Source: Cellvibrio fontiphilus_A
Lineage (GTDB): Bacteria > Pseudomonadota > Gammaproteobacteria > Pseudomonadales > Cellvibrionaceae
Length of the DNA stretch: 64,000 bases
Assembly: GCF_042646205.1 (NCBI RefSeq)
Contig: NZ_JBHRTF010000003.1
Coordinates: 434,001 to 498,000, forward strand
Direction of reading: 5' to 3'
Position numbers and translations under genes: made by a program. Shown piece after piece: positions 51,737 through 60,755 of the stretch (position 1 is its first letter; each line of letters starts with the position of its first letter). A model generated the notes under the pieces. That model searched no databases, had not been told where the DNA came from, and was given only the letters and a program-made list of their open reading frames with translations.

Positions 51737-52261
51737 ATGAACACGATTAAATTTATGGCTGCAGGCGCTTTATTAGTAGGCGCAGCAACACTGGCAGCTA
51801 CCGGTATTGCCGCTGAAACCGGGAAAACCTGCGATGGTGCGCGAGCGGCTCATCATATGTCCAAAGGTGGTCACCATGGAGGCAAATATGCAGGCCATTT
51901 GGGACGTTTGGAGCGGAAATTGGATCTGAGTGAAACCCAGAAGGCAACCCTGAAATCCCAGCGTGAGGCCAATAGATCCGCACGCGAAACCTTACATGAG
52001 CAGTTAGTTAAAGCTCGCACGGCGCTGGATACGGCTGTAGAGACGGGTGCGAATGAGGCGGAACTGACGGCGCTGGCAGATGCTTTAGGGCGTTTGCAGG
52101 CGCAGCAAGCGCTTGCGGGAGCCAAAAATCATCAGGCTTTTTTGGCCGTTTTGACCGAGGAGCAAAAACAAACCTTGGCGGAGCTTAAATCCAAACGTAT
52201 GGAGCGCAATGGTGCTCGTAAGAGCGAAGCTAGTCTGAGTTCTGACAGTAAAAGCAGTTAA
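51737..52261 (+). CDS. cpxP: CpxP/Spy-family periplasmic protein
   Basis: A 174-residue exported protein with signal peptide (MNTIKFMAAGALLVGAATLAATGIAAE) and two LTxxQ-type motifs, LSETQKATL and LTEEQKQTL, that define the CpxP/Spy family of cradle-shaped chaperones. A His-rich segment (HHMSKGGHHGGKYAGH, about 39-54) might bind metal such as zinc or copper. It likely restrains CpxA and is released on stress. Position, divergent from cpxRA, supports CpxP over a free Spy. ATG 51737 follows TGAGGA. Confidence 0.85.
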   Translation: MNTIKFMAAGALLVGAATLAATGIAAETGKTCDGARAAHHMSKGGHHGGKYAGHLGRLERKLDLSETQKATLKSQREANRSARETLHEQLVKARTALDTAVETGANEAELTALADALGRLQAQQALAGAKNHQAFLAVLTEEQKQTLAELKSKRMERNGARKSEASLSSDSKSS

Positions 52262-52293
52262 TCCCTTCTTTGAATGCTGCAAATTCCCATTTT

Positions 52294-52325
52294 ATAACCC
52301 CGGCATGCCGGGGTTATTTATTTCT
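52294..52325 (+). terminator. Intrinsic terminator after cpxP
   Basis: ATAACCCCGGC and GCCGGGGTTAT form an 11-bp GC-rich stem with a two-base gap, followed by TTATTTCT, 32 bases after cpxP. Confidence 0.85.
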
Positions 52326-52449
52326 GTTCCCGACAACATGCTTGCTTGCTCTGCCCAATATTGGGAAAATCCGCGCCGTTTTGCTGCTTCTGCGGTCAAC
52401 TAGCGGTTGGTGTTAGCAGCTTCATTTTCCCCAAGAATCCGAGGTTAAC

Positions 52450-52992
52450 GTGGCCCAAATTGGTCTGTTTTTTGGTAGTGACGAAGGTAATACCGAGCGT
52501 GTTGCCTACCGTATTCAAAAGCGCTTTGGCGAAGATGTAGTGGATGTTCGCGACATCGCTGATGTTACCCAGCTCGACTTTGCACAATACGACAAGGTGA
52601 TTCTGGGCATTCCCACCTGGGATTTTGGGCAGATCCAATCTGACTGGGAAGAGTTTTGGGATGATATTGCTGCGGTCGATTTCTCTGGCAAACAAGTGGC
52701 TTTATTTGGTTTGGGGGATCAGTTTGGTTATGGTGATTATTTCCTCGATGCCATGGGTATGCTGCACGACGTGATTATTCAAAGTGGCCCTGAAATTGTC
52801 GGTCACTGGCCAACAGAAGGTTATGAGTTTGAGGCCTCCAAGGCCGAGATTCCCGGCGCTGGTATGTTTGTTGGTCTGGCATTGGATGAAGACCAGCAAG
52901 AAAACCTGACGGCTGACCGGTTAAATCGCTGGTGTGCACAGGTTCATGTAGAGTTCGGTATGGATACACCGCTGGAAATGCTGCAAGACTAA
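52450..52992 (+). CDS. Long-chain flavodoxin
   Basis: A 180-residue flavodoxin of the long-chain type. The FMN phosphate loop reads GSDEGNTERVA (residues 9-19), a variant of the usual T/SxTGNT. The first flavin-flanking loop has PTWDFGQIQSDWEEFW, with the long-chain insertion WDDIAAVDFSGKQVALFGLGDQFGYGDYF, and the second is GHWPTEGYEFEASKA. It carries electrons in reductive biosynthesis, probably replacing ferredoxin when iron is short. Start is GTG 52450, preceded by CCGAGG. FldA and FldB cannot be separated by eye. A 12-bp palindrome lies upstream at 52354-52365 (CCCAATATTGGG). Confidence 0.92.
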   Translation: MAQIGLFFGSDEGNTERVAYRIQKRFGEDVVDVRDIADVTQLDFAQYDKVILGIPTWDFGQIQSDWEEFWDDIAAVDFSGKQVALFGLGDQFGYGDYFLDAMGMLHDVIIQSGPEIVGHWPTEGYEFEASKAEIPGAGMFVGLALDEDQQENLTADRLNRWCAQVHVEFGMDTPLEMLQD

Positions 52993-53040
52993 AGATTAAG
53001 CCCTATTGTTGACCTTTTGCCCTGATCTACACTTTATGTT

Positions 53041-53077
53041 TCGCCGTTAAACCTCAGGTTTAACGGCGATTTATTTT
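53041..53077 (+). terminator. Intrinsic terminator after flavodoxin
   Basis: A 14-bp perfect stem (TCGCCGTTAAACCT, loop C, AGGTTTAACGGCGA) followed by TTTATTTTT. Confidence 0.87.
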
Positions 53078-53114
53078 TGCTCCTGATTTATTAACTCCAA
53101 GAGTTGTTGCTGCG

Positions 53115-53870
53115 ATGTTAACTTCCGCTCAAATGCTTTCTTTTCAACGCGACGGTTATGTTGTGGTACCCGGTTTTTCAGCACCGGCTTTCTGCGAAAA
53201 ACTTGTCAACTTTGCAAAAGATGAATTGGCTCGCGAGGCTATGCCCATAGAGTTTGAAGCTGACACTCGCTACCCCGGAGCGCCTGAGTCCCGCAGTGCA
53301 GAGGGCGGTACTACAGCACGGCGTTTACTGATGGCAACAGCGCGCAGCGCCAAACTATTATCCTGGGCTACCGGTGAGCCGCTGAAAGCCATGTTGCTTC
53401 AGTTACTTGGGCCGGGAGTGGTTTTATCCCAAGCGCATCACAACTGCATCATGACCAAACAACCGGCTTTTTCCAGCGTGACTGGTTGGCACCGCGATAG
53501 CCGTTACTGGCATTTTGCCAAGCCGGAACTGGTTTCGGCTTGGTTGGCACTGGGTAATGAGCAACCGGAAAATGGCTGCCTTTGGGTGATTCCGGGTTCT
53601 CATCGTTTGGTGATTGAAAGCCGTCAATTGGATGAGCATCAGTTCTTGCGTACTGATTTGGATGCCAATCAACAATTATTGGCAGCAGCTCTGCCTGTAC
53701 CTTTGGCTCAAGGTGATTTGCTGCTGTTCCATAGCAACTTGTTTCACGCCGCGGGTCGCAATACAACAAATAACACCAAGTTCTCTATGGTTTTTACTTA
53801 CCGCTCGGCAGACAACCTGCCAACGCCGGGGAGCCGTTCAGCGTCAAAGCCGGAAATCCCTCTTGGTTGA
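53115..53870 (+). CDS. Phytanoyl-CoA dioxygenase (PhyH) family protein
   Basis: A 251-residue Fe(II)/2-oxoglutarate oxygenase. The iron triad is readable: His126 and Asp128 in GWHRDSRYW and His211 in LFHAAGRN. SAWLALGNEQPENGCLWVIPGSH matches the PhyH core, and an arginine that could bind 2-oxoglutarate follows (Arg215 or Arg230). The substrate is not predictable; relatives hydroxylate small molecules such as ectoine, fatty acids or natural products. No biosynthetic partner is close. The gene is 38 bases after a terminator and 190 or more bases from the next gene, so it stands alone. Confidence 0.88.
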   Translation: MLTSAQMLSFQRDGYVVVPGFSAPAFCEKLVNFAKDELAREAMPIEFEADTRYPGAPESRSAEGGTTARRLLMATARSAKLLSWATGEPLKAMLLQLLGPGVVLSQAHHNCIMTKQPAFSSVTGWHRDSRYWHFAKPELVSAWLALGNEQPENGCLWVIPGSHRLVIESRQLDEHQFLRTDLDANQQLLAAALPVPLAQGDLLLFHSNLFHAAGRNTTNNTKFSMVFTYRSADNLPTPGSRSASKPEIPLG

Positions 53871-54108
53871 TTGCGGTTTGTAACCTTATCTATTTCTTGG
53901 CAGTGACTAATTCGCAGTTCTGCCCGGTTCGCTTTCTTTCGCTAACTTGTCGCTTCAAGCTTCTCTGCTATGATCTTCACGTCTGTGACATAAGTCATGG
54001 TTATTTTAATGGATAGGCCTTTCTAAGGCTTGCCTGTGTTGTGCATTAGCTAATCGCCATTTGAGCTTCGCAGCGCTCTTTGAAATTTATATGTTAAGGA
54101 ATCTTCTA

Positions 54109-55260
54109 ATGAAAAAAACGCTCTTGAGCATTGCGTTAATCAGTTGTTCATTACCTGCAGTGGCAGGTGAATTCCACGGTAGTTTCTCGGGGATGTCGAG
54201 TGCGGCTTATGCTACGGGCAACTATTCGGAAGGGGTATTGCTTAACCCCAGTCTTGGTGCTTCTTACAACCCGGAAAAAGATGATTTTGCGCTGTTATTT
54301 AGTCTGGGAGCTTTGGGCTCGGATAAAGATGATTTGATTGATCAGGCAGACGAGTTGGTTGATGTGATCGATCGTTTGGAATTCGCTGGTGAATTGGATG
54401 AAGCGCAAGCAGAAGACCTCAAGCGCCGTTTGGAAAATATTGATGGTGATTCTGCGAGAGTGGCTGCCGGCGCAAACCTGGTTGTATCTATACCGAACGA
54501 ATTAGTTTCCTTGGCATTTGTGGTGAACTCACGCGGCTTTATATCCTTGATACCTGATGTTTCAGATGCTGACTTGGATTTGATTGATCGCTACCTTGCG
54601 CAAAACCTTGATCCGGCTGGCCTTGATGCTGAGCTTGAGTCCACTATTAATGGTCACGGCGCAGTGGTAACAGATATAGGTGTTGCATTCTCCAAAGCCT
54701 TTAATTTGGCAAACGGTGATCATTTATTATTGGGCATGACGCCAAAAAAAGTTGAAGTCGAAAGCATCATTTACAGCTCTACCGTTGCTGATTTTGATGA
54801 AGATGATTTTGATGCAGATGAATACACCCTGGAAGATAGTTCAATGAACTATGACTTGGGTATGACATATATCAGCGGCAATATGCGTTACGGTTTGGTG
54901 GTGAACAATCTGCAAAATCAAACCTACAATACTGTCGAGCCAGACGAAAAAATTTCCATCAAACGTCAAATGACGGGTGCTGTGGGTTATGTGAATGGCA
55001 ATTTTAAAGCGGAAGCCGCACTTGATTTAAATGCAGTGCCCGCCATAGGTTTGAATGGTGATGTGCAACTTATGCGCGTTGGTCTTGAATACAGTGCGTG
55101 GGAGTGGGTGCGCCTGCGTGCCGGTATTGAGCAGGACTCCAAAAATACTCTGGAGGATACTTATTCATTTGGTCTGGGTGTAGGTGCGCTTAACCTTGCT
55201 TATCTCGCCGGCTCGGATGAAACCCAAGGTGCCGCTTTAAGTTTGGGTCTGCGTTTTTAA
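54109..55260 (+). CDS. TraF_2-type outer-membrane protein (conjugal transfer TraF-like)
   Basis: Start at ATG 54109 (TAAGGA upstream) gives 383 residues. A signal peptide (MKKTLLSIALISCSLPAVAG) is followed by a beta-rich protein ending in phenylalanine (LSLGLRF), the usual C-terminal signal for insertion as an outer-membrane barrel. An internal helical insert (about 70-130, DELVDVIDRLEFAGELDEAQAEDLKRRLENIDGD spans it) and GVAFSKAFNLANGDHLLLGMTPK fit the TraF_2 family named after plasmid TraF. No other transfer gene is near, so the name should not be read as function. A lipid or small-molecule channel is equally likely. Confidence 0.82.
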   Translation: MKKTLLSIALISCSLPAVAGEFHGSFSGMSSAAYATGNYSEGVLLNPSLGASYNPEKDDFALLFSLGALGSDKDDLIDQADELVDVIDRLEFAGELDEAQAEDLKRRLENIDGDSARVAAGANLVVSIPNELVSLAFVVNSRGFISLIPDVSDADLDLIDRYLAQNLDPAGLDAELESTINGHGAVVTDIGVAFSKAFNLANGDHLLLGMTPKKVEVESIIYSSTVADFDEDDFDADEYTLEDSSMNYDLGMTYISGNMRYGLVVNNLQNQTYNTVEPDEKISIKRQMTGAVGYVNGNFKAEAALDLNAVPAIGLNGDVQLMRVGLEYSAWEWVRLRAGIEQDSKNTLEDTYSFGLGVGALNLAYLAGSDETQGAALSLGLRF

Positions 55261-55290
55261 CACAATCGTTTGATGCAAATGCTTGAATGA

Positions 55291-55324
55291 AAATCCCGGC
55301 AAGTCAGCTTGCCGGGATTTTTTA
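55291..55324. terminator. Terminator between the TraF-like gene and cmoB
   Basis: AAATCCCGGCAAG, loop TCAG, CTTGCCGGGATTT and TTTT; perfect 13-bp stem. The distal T run reaches the end of the cmoB gene on the other strand, so it also serves that gene. Confidence 0.85.
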
Positions 55325-56299
55325 ATTTTCAGCAACAAACACGGCGCGAATAGGAGCAGGGTGTCCTTCAACGGTGAGTTGCGGATCTTCCGGGTGCAAA
55401 AACTCCGGTAGTGAATGAAAACGCATCCATTCGGTTGCGCGTTGCTCGGCAGTTGTGGTGGGGCAAACATCTACTACGCGTGGATTCTGAAATCCCATTT
55501 TGCGCAACCAGGAAATCATGGTGTCGCAACTGGGCAAAAACCACACATTATTCATCATCCCATAGCGACCCTCGGGCACTAATACATCGCCTAAACCACC
55601 ACCAATAACCAGTGTTTCCAGTACCAATTGCCCACCGGGGCGCAGGGTATTTTTAAGCTCCAATAAATGATCCATAGGTGAGCGGCGGTGATAAAAAACA
55701 CCCATTGAAAAGACTGTATCAAACGCCTGTAGTTTCTCAGGCAAATCCTCTATGCCGAGCGGTAATACATCAATAGGGTGATGCTCACCGGCAAAATGTT
55801 TGATCATGTGAAACTGCACGATAAAACGCGGTGACGGGTCTATGCCGATTACACGTTTGGCACCGGCACCCAGCATGCGCCAGCAGTGATAACCATTGCC
55901 ACAGCCCACATCCAAAATCAGTCGATCATTGAGCGGTGCCAGGTGAGGCAATACCCGATCCCATTTCCAATCGGATCGCCATTCAGTATCTATATGAATG
56001 TCGTGAATAAAGTAGGGGCCTTTGCGCCAGGGAATTAATTCTTGCAATACGGATTTGATGTGCGCGCGAGTATTTTCATCGCACTCCTGTGCGATACCAA
56101 TTCGTACAGCGTCGCACAGTTCAATATGTTTTGTTGGTACGGCGGGTAACTTCGCGAGCGATGCTTTCCAGCCAGCTAAATCGCCGTAACGTTTTTCGCT
56201 GAGTCCATTTGCAATTTGTTCGGGTAATTTTTTTGCCCAGTCTGCAAGAGGTGTGTCTGCAAGTGCGGCGAGTAGATGGTCGTAATTAATATGGGTCAC
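55322..56299 (-). CDS. cmoB: tRNA U34 carboxymethyltransferase CmoB
   Basis: A 325-residue SAM-dependent enzyme that uses carboxy-SAM from CmoA to turn 5-hydroxyuridine 34 into 5-oxyacetyluridine in several tRNAs. Hallmarks: RKGPYFIHDIHIDTEWRSDWKWDRV, LDVGCGNGYHCWRMLGAGA, VIGIDPSPRFIVQF, and FSMGVFYHRRSPMDHLLELKNTL. Length matches E. coli CmoB (323). cmoA is 14 bases upstream in the same direction, so the two are an operon. Confidence 0.96.
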   Translation of the reverse strand: MTHINYDHLLAALADTPLADWAKKLPEQIANGLSEKRYGDLAGWKASLAKLPAVPTKHIELCDAVRIGIAQECDENTRAHIKSVLQELIPWRKGPYFIHDIHIDTEWRSDWKWDRVLPHLAPLNDRLILDVGCGNGYHCWRMLGAGAKRVIGIDPSPRFIVQFHMIKHFAGEHHPIDVLPLGIEDLPEKLQAFDTVFSMGVFYHRRSPMDHLLELKNTLRPGGQLVLETLVIGGGLGDVLVPEGRYGMMNNVWFLPSCDTMISWLRKMGFQNPRVVDVCPTTTAEQRATEWMRFHSLPEFLHPEDPQLTVEGHPAPIRAVFVAEN

Positions 56300-56313
56300 A
56301 ACAAAACCTTGGG

Positions 56314-57075
56314 TTATTTAATCGCAATAAGCGATGCAAAATTAAAACACTGAAACCATACATCCACGCTGGAAAAGCCTGCCTGACGTAAACGTTGGCG
56401 ATGGGTATCGAGTGTTTCAGGAATGAGGTAGTTTTCAATAGCTGCACGTTTTTGTGCAATTTCCAAATCGCTGTAACCATTGGCCCGTTTAAAATTATGG
56501 TGTAGCTCGGTCATTAGTTGTTGATGCGGTGCATCATCAAAAGCCACTTTTTCCGAGAGTATGAGTACACCGCCGGGATTAAGGCCATTACATATCGCGC
56601 TCAGAGTCGCGAGGCGCTCTTCAATCGCAATAAATTGTAAGGTGAAATTCAAAACCGCCATTGAAGCATTGGTAATTTCAACATCCTGGATAGCCGCTTC
56701 AATAAGTTCAACGGCTACTTCGCCGCTATCGGCCGCAATTACTTGTTGGCAGCGTGCAATCATCGCTGCTGAATTATCTACACCAATAATTTTGCAGTTA
56801 GCCGCCTGAATGCGATGGCGCATGGAGAGGGTGGCCGCGCCGAGAGAACAGCCCAGGTCGTAACAATGGCTATTGGCTTGCGCGTAGCGTTCAGCCAGAT
56901 TGCCAATCATGTTGATGATAGTGGCGTAGCCGGGAACCGATCGCTTGATCATGTCTGGAAATACGTCAACCACGCGCTCATCAAACGCAAAGCGGCTGAC
57001 TTCAGCGAGTGGATTGGCGTATATCCGGTCTGGATTGTTCGGGTTGGTTGCAGGGTGGTCGCGGTTATCTGTCAT
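56314..57075 (-). CDS. cmoA: Carboxy-SAM synthase CmoA
   Basis: A 253-residue methyltransferase-fold enzyme that makes carboxy-S-adenosylmethionine from SAM and prephenate. Conserved parts: FAFDERVVDVFPDMIKRSVPGY, YDLGCSLGAATLS, VDNSAAMIARC, NFTLQFI and the C-terminal FQCFNFASLIAIK. Prephenate is also the branch point for pheA and tyrA in this window. The gene is divergent from the EAL protein with 154 bases between them. Confidence 0.96.
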   Translation of the reverse strand: MTDNRDHPATNPNNPDRIYANPLAEVSRFAFDERVVDVFPDMIKRSVPGYATIINMIGNLAERYAQANSHCYDLGCSLGAATLSMRHRIQAANCKIIGVDNSAAMIARCQQVIAADSGEVAVELIEAAIQDVEITNASMAVLNFTLQFIAIEERLATLSAICNGLNPGGVLILSEKVAFDDAPHQQLMTELHHNFKRANGYSDLEIAQKRAAIENYLIPETLDTHRQRLRQAGFSSVDVWFQCFNFASLIAIK

Positions 57076-57229
57076 GGTAAAAAGTGGAAATCAGGCGGCG
57101 AGTGAGTGGAGCGGCATTGTAGCGCCCAAGCCAGATGACAACAAACGCCAGCATTCATCAAATTGTCATCTTTACGCGGGATTATTTTGACACTTAGCCC
57201 CTCTTCGTCCGCTGTTAAGTTGTCACCCT

Positions 57230-59011
57230 ATGCACCTGCAGAGCACTGTTGTTAATTCATCTTTTCTGCACAAGGAATTGCGACGCTTGATTGAATTCAA
57301 GCTCCTAACCCCAGTATTCCAGCCGATTATGGCGGTGGAGAACACGCGCATTATCGGTTACGAGGCGCTGATTCGTGGGCCAGACGACAGCCCTTTGCAC
57401 AAACCGGATAGTTTATTTGCCGTTGCTCGCGAGTCGCGCTTATTGGCAGCACTCGAATTTGCTTGCCGCGAGGTTTCCTGTGAGCGCTTTGCGGAGCTGA
57501 ATTTGCCGGGCAAGCTGTTTCTGAATATGAGTCCGATCAGTTTTACCGACAGTCAATATCGCGATGGAGTCACACGGGAAATTCTGCAGCGGGTTGGGCT
57601 AAGTGCCGAGCGGTTAGTCTTTGAGTTAACCGAAAGCCAGCCACTGGATGAGTTGGATTTGCTGTGCGCTGCCTCAGACCATTTCCAGCGGCAAGGTTTT
57701 GCCGTCGCGCTGGATGACTTGGGGGCCGGCTATGCTGGGCTCAGGGTTTGGAGTGAGCTGTGCCCGGACTATGTAAAAATTGATCGTCATTTTATTTCCG
57801 GTATCGATAAAGATCCGGTAAAGCGCGAGTTTGTCCGGGCGATTCTGGACATTGCCCATCGCATGGGGCACAAGGCCATCGCAGAAGGCATTGAAACGGC
57901 CGCGGAGTTTACAACCCTGGTTGCCATGGGTGTGGATTACGCCCAAGGTTATTTTATTGCGCGCCCTCTGGCCCAGCCAGCGGTTGAACTCAGTGCGTCA
58001 TTGGTTCAATTATCCGGTGTTTCTGCGCGCCGCCATCAGGATCATTTCACTCGTCGCGTCAGTGAAATTGTGGTGGATTCTGCGCCGGTAGCGCCTAGTA
58101 CAACAGCGGAAACCCTGGTGAAAATGTTTCGCGCCGATGTGCGTCTTACCTGCGTTCCGGTAGTAGACCAGGGCAAGCCGCTCGGTATGGTCAGTCGCGC
58201 TGAAATACTCAATGTATTTTCGCGCCGTTTCGCCCATGAACTTTATGCACAAAAACCAGTAGCCGAATTCGTCAGCCCCTTGTCGATTATTGTTGATATA
58301 AACACAGATCTAAAAACCGTTGGTCAATTAATCAGTGAAGATCCGCAGCAAAATCTGAGTGTTGATTTTATTGTCAGCGATAACAATCAATATGTGGGTG
58401 TGGGTAAAGTGCGGGATTTATTGCGCTCCATTACTGAAGAAAAGTTGCGCGCTGCGCGCCACAGCAATCCACTGACGCAGTTGCCGGGCAATGTCCCTCT
58501 GTACGAATGGGTTGATCATTTACTGTTAAATAAAACCACATTTGTAGTGGCCTATTGCGATATTAATCATTTCAAACCTTTCAATGATGCTTTTGGTTAC
58601 ACGGCTGGCGATGAAGTTATTGTGAACCTTGGGCGTATTCTGTGTGAGGCGATTGATAGCAAACAGGATTTTGTAGGGCACGTAGGGGGTGATGATTTCA
58701 TCCTGGTATTTTGCGCGCAAAATTGGCAAGAGCGATGCGAACAGGTGTTAGCGGAATTTGCTCGTATGAGCGCAAGTTTACTACCGCCTGATAATGCTGA
58801 ATTTTGGAGTGCTGATCGCCAGGGGCGACGAAAAAAGTTTGGTGTGCTCACCCTTGCCATCGGAGCGGTAGAGCCTGATTTGGAATATTGCAAAACCCAT
58901 CACCATGTGTCCCAGTTGTTGGCTGAGGCTAAACAAGCGGCCAAACAAGAGGGCGGTAACAGCCTGTTTTTATCCCGCCGCCGTCAGCCATCGCTGGTTC
59001 ACGGTAGTTAA
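57230..59011 (+). CDS. EAL-CBS-GGDEF protein, c-di-GMP phosphodiesterase with degenerate GGDDF
   Basis: A 593-residue protein: EAL domain (about 20-255), CBS pair (about 280-395) and GGDEF-like domain (about 410-590). Catalytic EAL residues are all visible: Glu45 (EAL), NMSP, ELTE, LDDLGAGY, KID, AEGIE and QGYFIARP, so c-di-GMP hydrolysis is likely. The GGDEF signature is GGDDF (486-490) and the allosteric RxxD is missing (SKQD), so synthase activity is doubtful; the domain may bind GTP and tune the EAL. CBS domains usually sense adenine nucleotides. No membrane segment. It opens a signalling block, divergent from cmoA. Confidence 0.9.
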   Translation: MHLQSTVVNSSFLHKELRRLIEFKLLTPVFQPIMAVENTRIIGYEALIRGPDDSPLHKPDSLFAVARESRLLAALEFACREVSCERFAELNLPGKLFLNMSPISFTDSQYRDGVTREILQRVGLSAERLVFELTESQPLDELDLLCAASDHFQRQGFAVALDDLGAGYAGLRVWSELCPDYVKIDRHFISGIDKDPVKREFVRAILDIAHRMGHKAIAEGIETAAEFTTLVAMGVDYAQGYFIARPLAQPAVELSASLVQLSGVSARRHQDHFTRRVSEIVVDSAPVAPSTTAETLVKMFRADVRLTCVPVVDQGKPLGMVSRAEILNVFSRRFAHELYAQKPVAEFVSPLSIIVDINTDLKTVGQLISEDPQQNLSVDFIVSDNNQYVGVGKVRDLLRSITEEKLRAARHSNPLTQLPGNVPLYEWVDHLLLNKTTFVVAYCDINHFKPFNDAFGYTAGDEVIVNLGRILCEAIDSKQDFVGHVGGDDFILVFCAQNWQERCEQVLAEFARMSASLLPPDNAEFWSADRQGRRKKFGVLTLAIGAVEPDLEYCKTHHHVSQLLAEAKQAAKQEGGNSLFLSRRRQPSLVHGS

Positions 59012-59108
59012 CACAGTACGTAAATTGGTACGGCATTTGCGGCCATTGTCCTAGCGATAGGGGAATCCTGAGCTATCCTTAGCTTGTTTTCTTTTTGGAG
59101 GTGGACTG

Positions 59109-60755
59109 ATGGCCGATCTTGGCTTTTACAAGATGCATGCCCTGATTATTGATGATTTCGAAAATTTTCGTGGCACGCTGTACAAAATGCTGATGGATTT
59201 AGGCATAGGGAACGTCGATTCCGCAGCCTCAGGTGAAGAGGCGCTTAAATACTGTAAGGCTCGTCATTACGACCTGATTCTCTGTGATAATAATCTGGGA
59301 AAAGGCAAAAGTGGCCAGCAGGTGCTGGAAGAGTTGCGCTCCACCGATAACCCCTGTGCAGACAGTTTGTTTATCCTGGTGTCTGCCGAGTCCAGCAAAA
59401 GCATCATTATGGCGGCTTACGATTACGAGCCGGACGCCTACCTTGCCAAACCTATTACCCCCAAAGCCTTAGATCAACGCTTGAATCGCCTGTTTGAGCA
59501 GCGCCTGGAGTTAAAAGAAGTACTTGCCGCGCAAAAAGCCAAAGACGATGATCTGACAATTAAATTGTGTAACGACCTGATTGCCAAAGGCACTCGCTAC
59601 ACCAACAGCTGCCAAAAGATTCTTGGCCAACTCTACCTCAAGAAAAATAATTTACCCGCTGCAGAAAGCTTGTATCAAAGCGTGCTGGATAACCGCGAAT
59701 TGGAGTGGGCGCAGTTGGGTATGGTTAAAACCCGTTTGGCACAAAATGATCTTTTAGGCGCACAGCAGTGGCTGGAAAATATTCTGCAGGCAAACCCGCT
59801 GTGTATGAAAGCCTATGATCTGAAAGCAGAACTTTTCAAACTCCAACACAATACCGAAGGCCTGCAAGAGGTTTTGCAGAAGGCGACTGATTTATCACCA
59901 CTATCGATTTTGCGGCAACAAGAATTAGGCAATGTTGCACAACAAAATAACGATTTGCTCACTGCAGCAAATGCACTCAAACGCGCGGTCAAATTAGGCG
60001 AGCATTCCTGTTTTGATAAGGCGGATGTACACGCACAGTTCGCGCAAGCCACCATTGATTTATTTTCTATCGATAAAGAATTAGCCAAGCCTTTGGTGAG
60101 AGATGCCATTAATTGCGCGGTCAGTCTGGAGGATAAATTCGGTAAAAATAATTTACGCAAGGCGGAGTCGCTGTTGCTGGAAAGTCAGTTACAAGTTTGT
60201 GCTGGCGATCAGCGCCGTGCACTGGATGCACTAACCAGTGCCCAATCAGCATTAGGTAATACCAGCGATGAAAGTGCCTTGTCGGTGCAAATTGAGATGG
60301 TGCGCGCGCTGCGTTTGTTAGGGCGCACTGCTGAAGCTCAGGATCGCCTGGCTGAGTTGCTGCACAGGTACGCCAGCAATGAGCAACAATTGCAAAAACT
60401 TGATGTGTTGCTCGACGAACCGCGCAGTGAGAAAAATAAACTCATGGTCGCAGAAATCAATAAAAAAGGGATTTCCTATTATAACGCCAAGGATTTTTCG
60501 GCTGCTGCCGATGCTTTCAAAACAGCGCTGCAAAAATTGCCAAACCATATTGGTCTGCGTCTGAATTATGTTCAAGCGTTGATTGATAAATTGAAAACAA
60601 AATTTGATGTCAGCTTGAGTGAAAAAATTCAACAGACATTTACCAAAACCAGCGGGATTATCTCGCCCCAGCACCCACAATTTCAACGCTACAAGCAGTT
60701 AAGTGATGTTTACAGCAGCTTGGTGCGGGCCTATGAAAAACAACAGCGAGGTTGA
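59109..60755 (+). CDS. Response regulator fused to TPR-like repeats
   Basis: A 548-residue protein. The N-terminal CheY-like receiver (about 8-130) keeps its key residues: Asp15/Asp16, phospho-acceptor Asp60 (LILCDNNLGKG), Ser92 and Lys114 (AYLAKPITP). No DNA-binding or enzymatic output follows; instead residues about 140-545 are helical with TPR-like repeats (for example KILGQLYLKKNNLPAAESLYQSVL, AADAFKTALQKLPNH). It is probably a phosphorylation-controlled scaffold. Start ATG 59109 follows GGAGG. Its stop overlaps the start of the kinase gene (TGATG), strongly suggesting they work as a pair. Confidence 0.88.
   Translation: MADLGFYKMHALIIDDFENFRGTLYKMLMDLGIGNVDSAASGEEALKYCKARHYDLILCDNNLGKGKSGQQVLEELRSTDNPCADSLFILVSAESSKSIIMAAYDYEPDAYLAKPITPKALDQRLNRLFEQRLELKEVLAAQKAKDDDLTIKLCNDLIAKGTRYTNSCQKILGQLYLKKNNLPAAESLYQSVLDNRELEWAQLGMVKTRLAQNDLLGAQQWLENILQANPLCMKAYDLKAELFKLQHNTEGLQEVLQKATDLSPLSILRQQELGNVAQQNNDLLTAANALKRAVKLGEHSCFDKADVHAQFAQATIDLFSIDKELAKPLVRDAINCAVSLEDKFGKNNLRKAESLLLESQLQVCAGDQRRALDALTSAQSALGNTSDESALSVQIEMVRALRLLGRTAEAQDRLAELLHRYASNEQQLQKLDVLLDEPRSEKNKLMVAEINKKGISYYNAKDFSAAADAFKTALQKLPNHIGLRLNYVQALIDKLKTKFDVSLSEKIQQTFTKTSGIISPQHPQFQRYKQLSDVYSSLVRAYEKQQRG

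Noticed and set aside
54109..55260. Evidence for an integrated conjugative element
   Set aside because: Only a TraF-named protein is present; there is no relaxase, type IV coupling protein, integrase or attachment repeat.
57181..57229. TTGACA at 57187 as a promoter for the EAL gene
   Set aside because: No -10 hexamer is found at 16-18 bases downstream.
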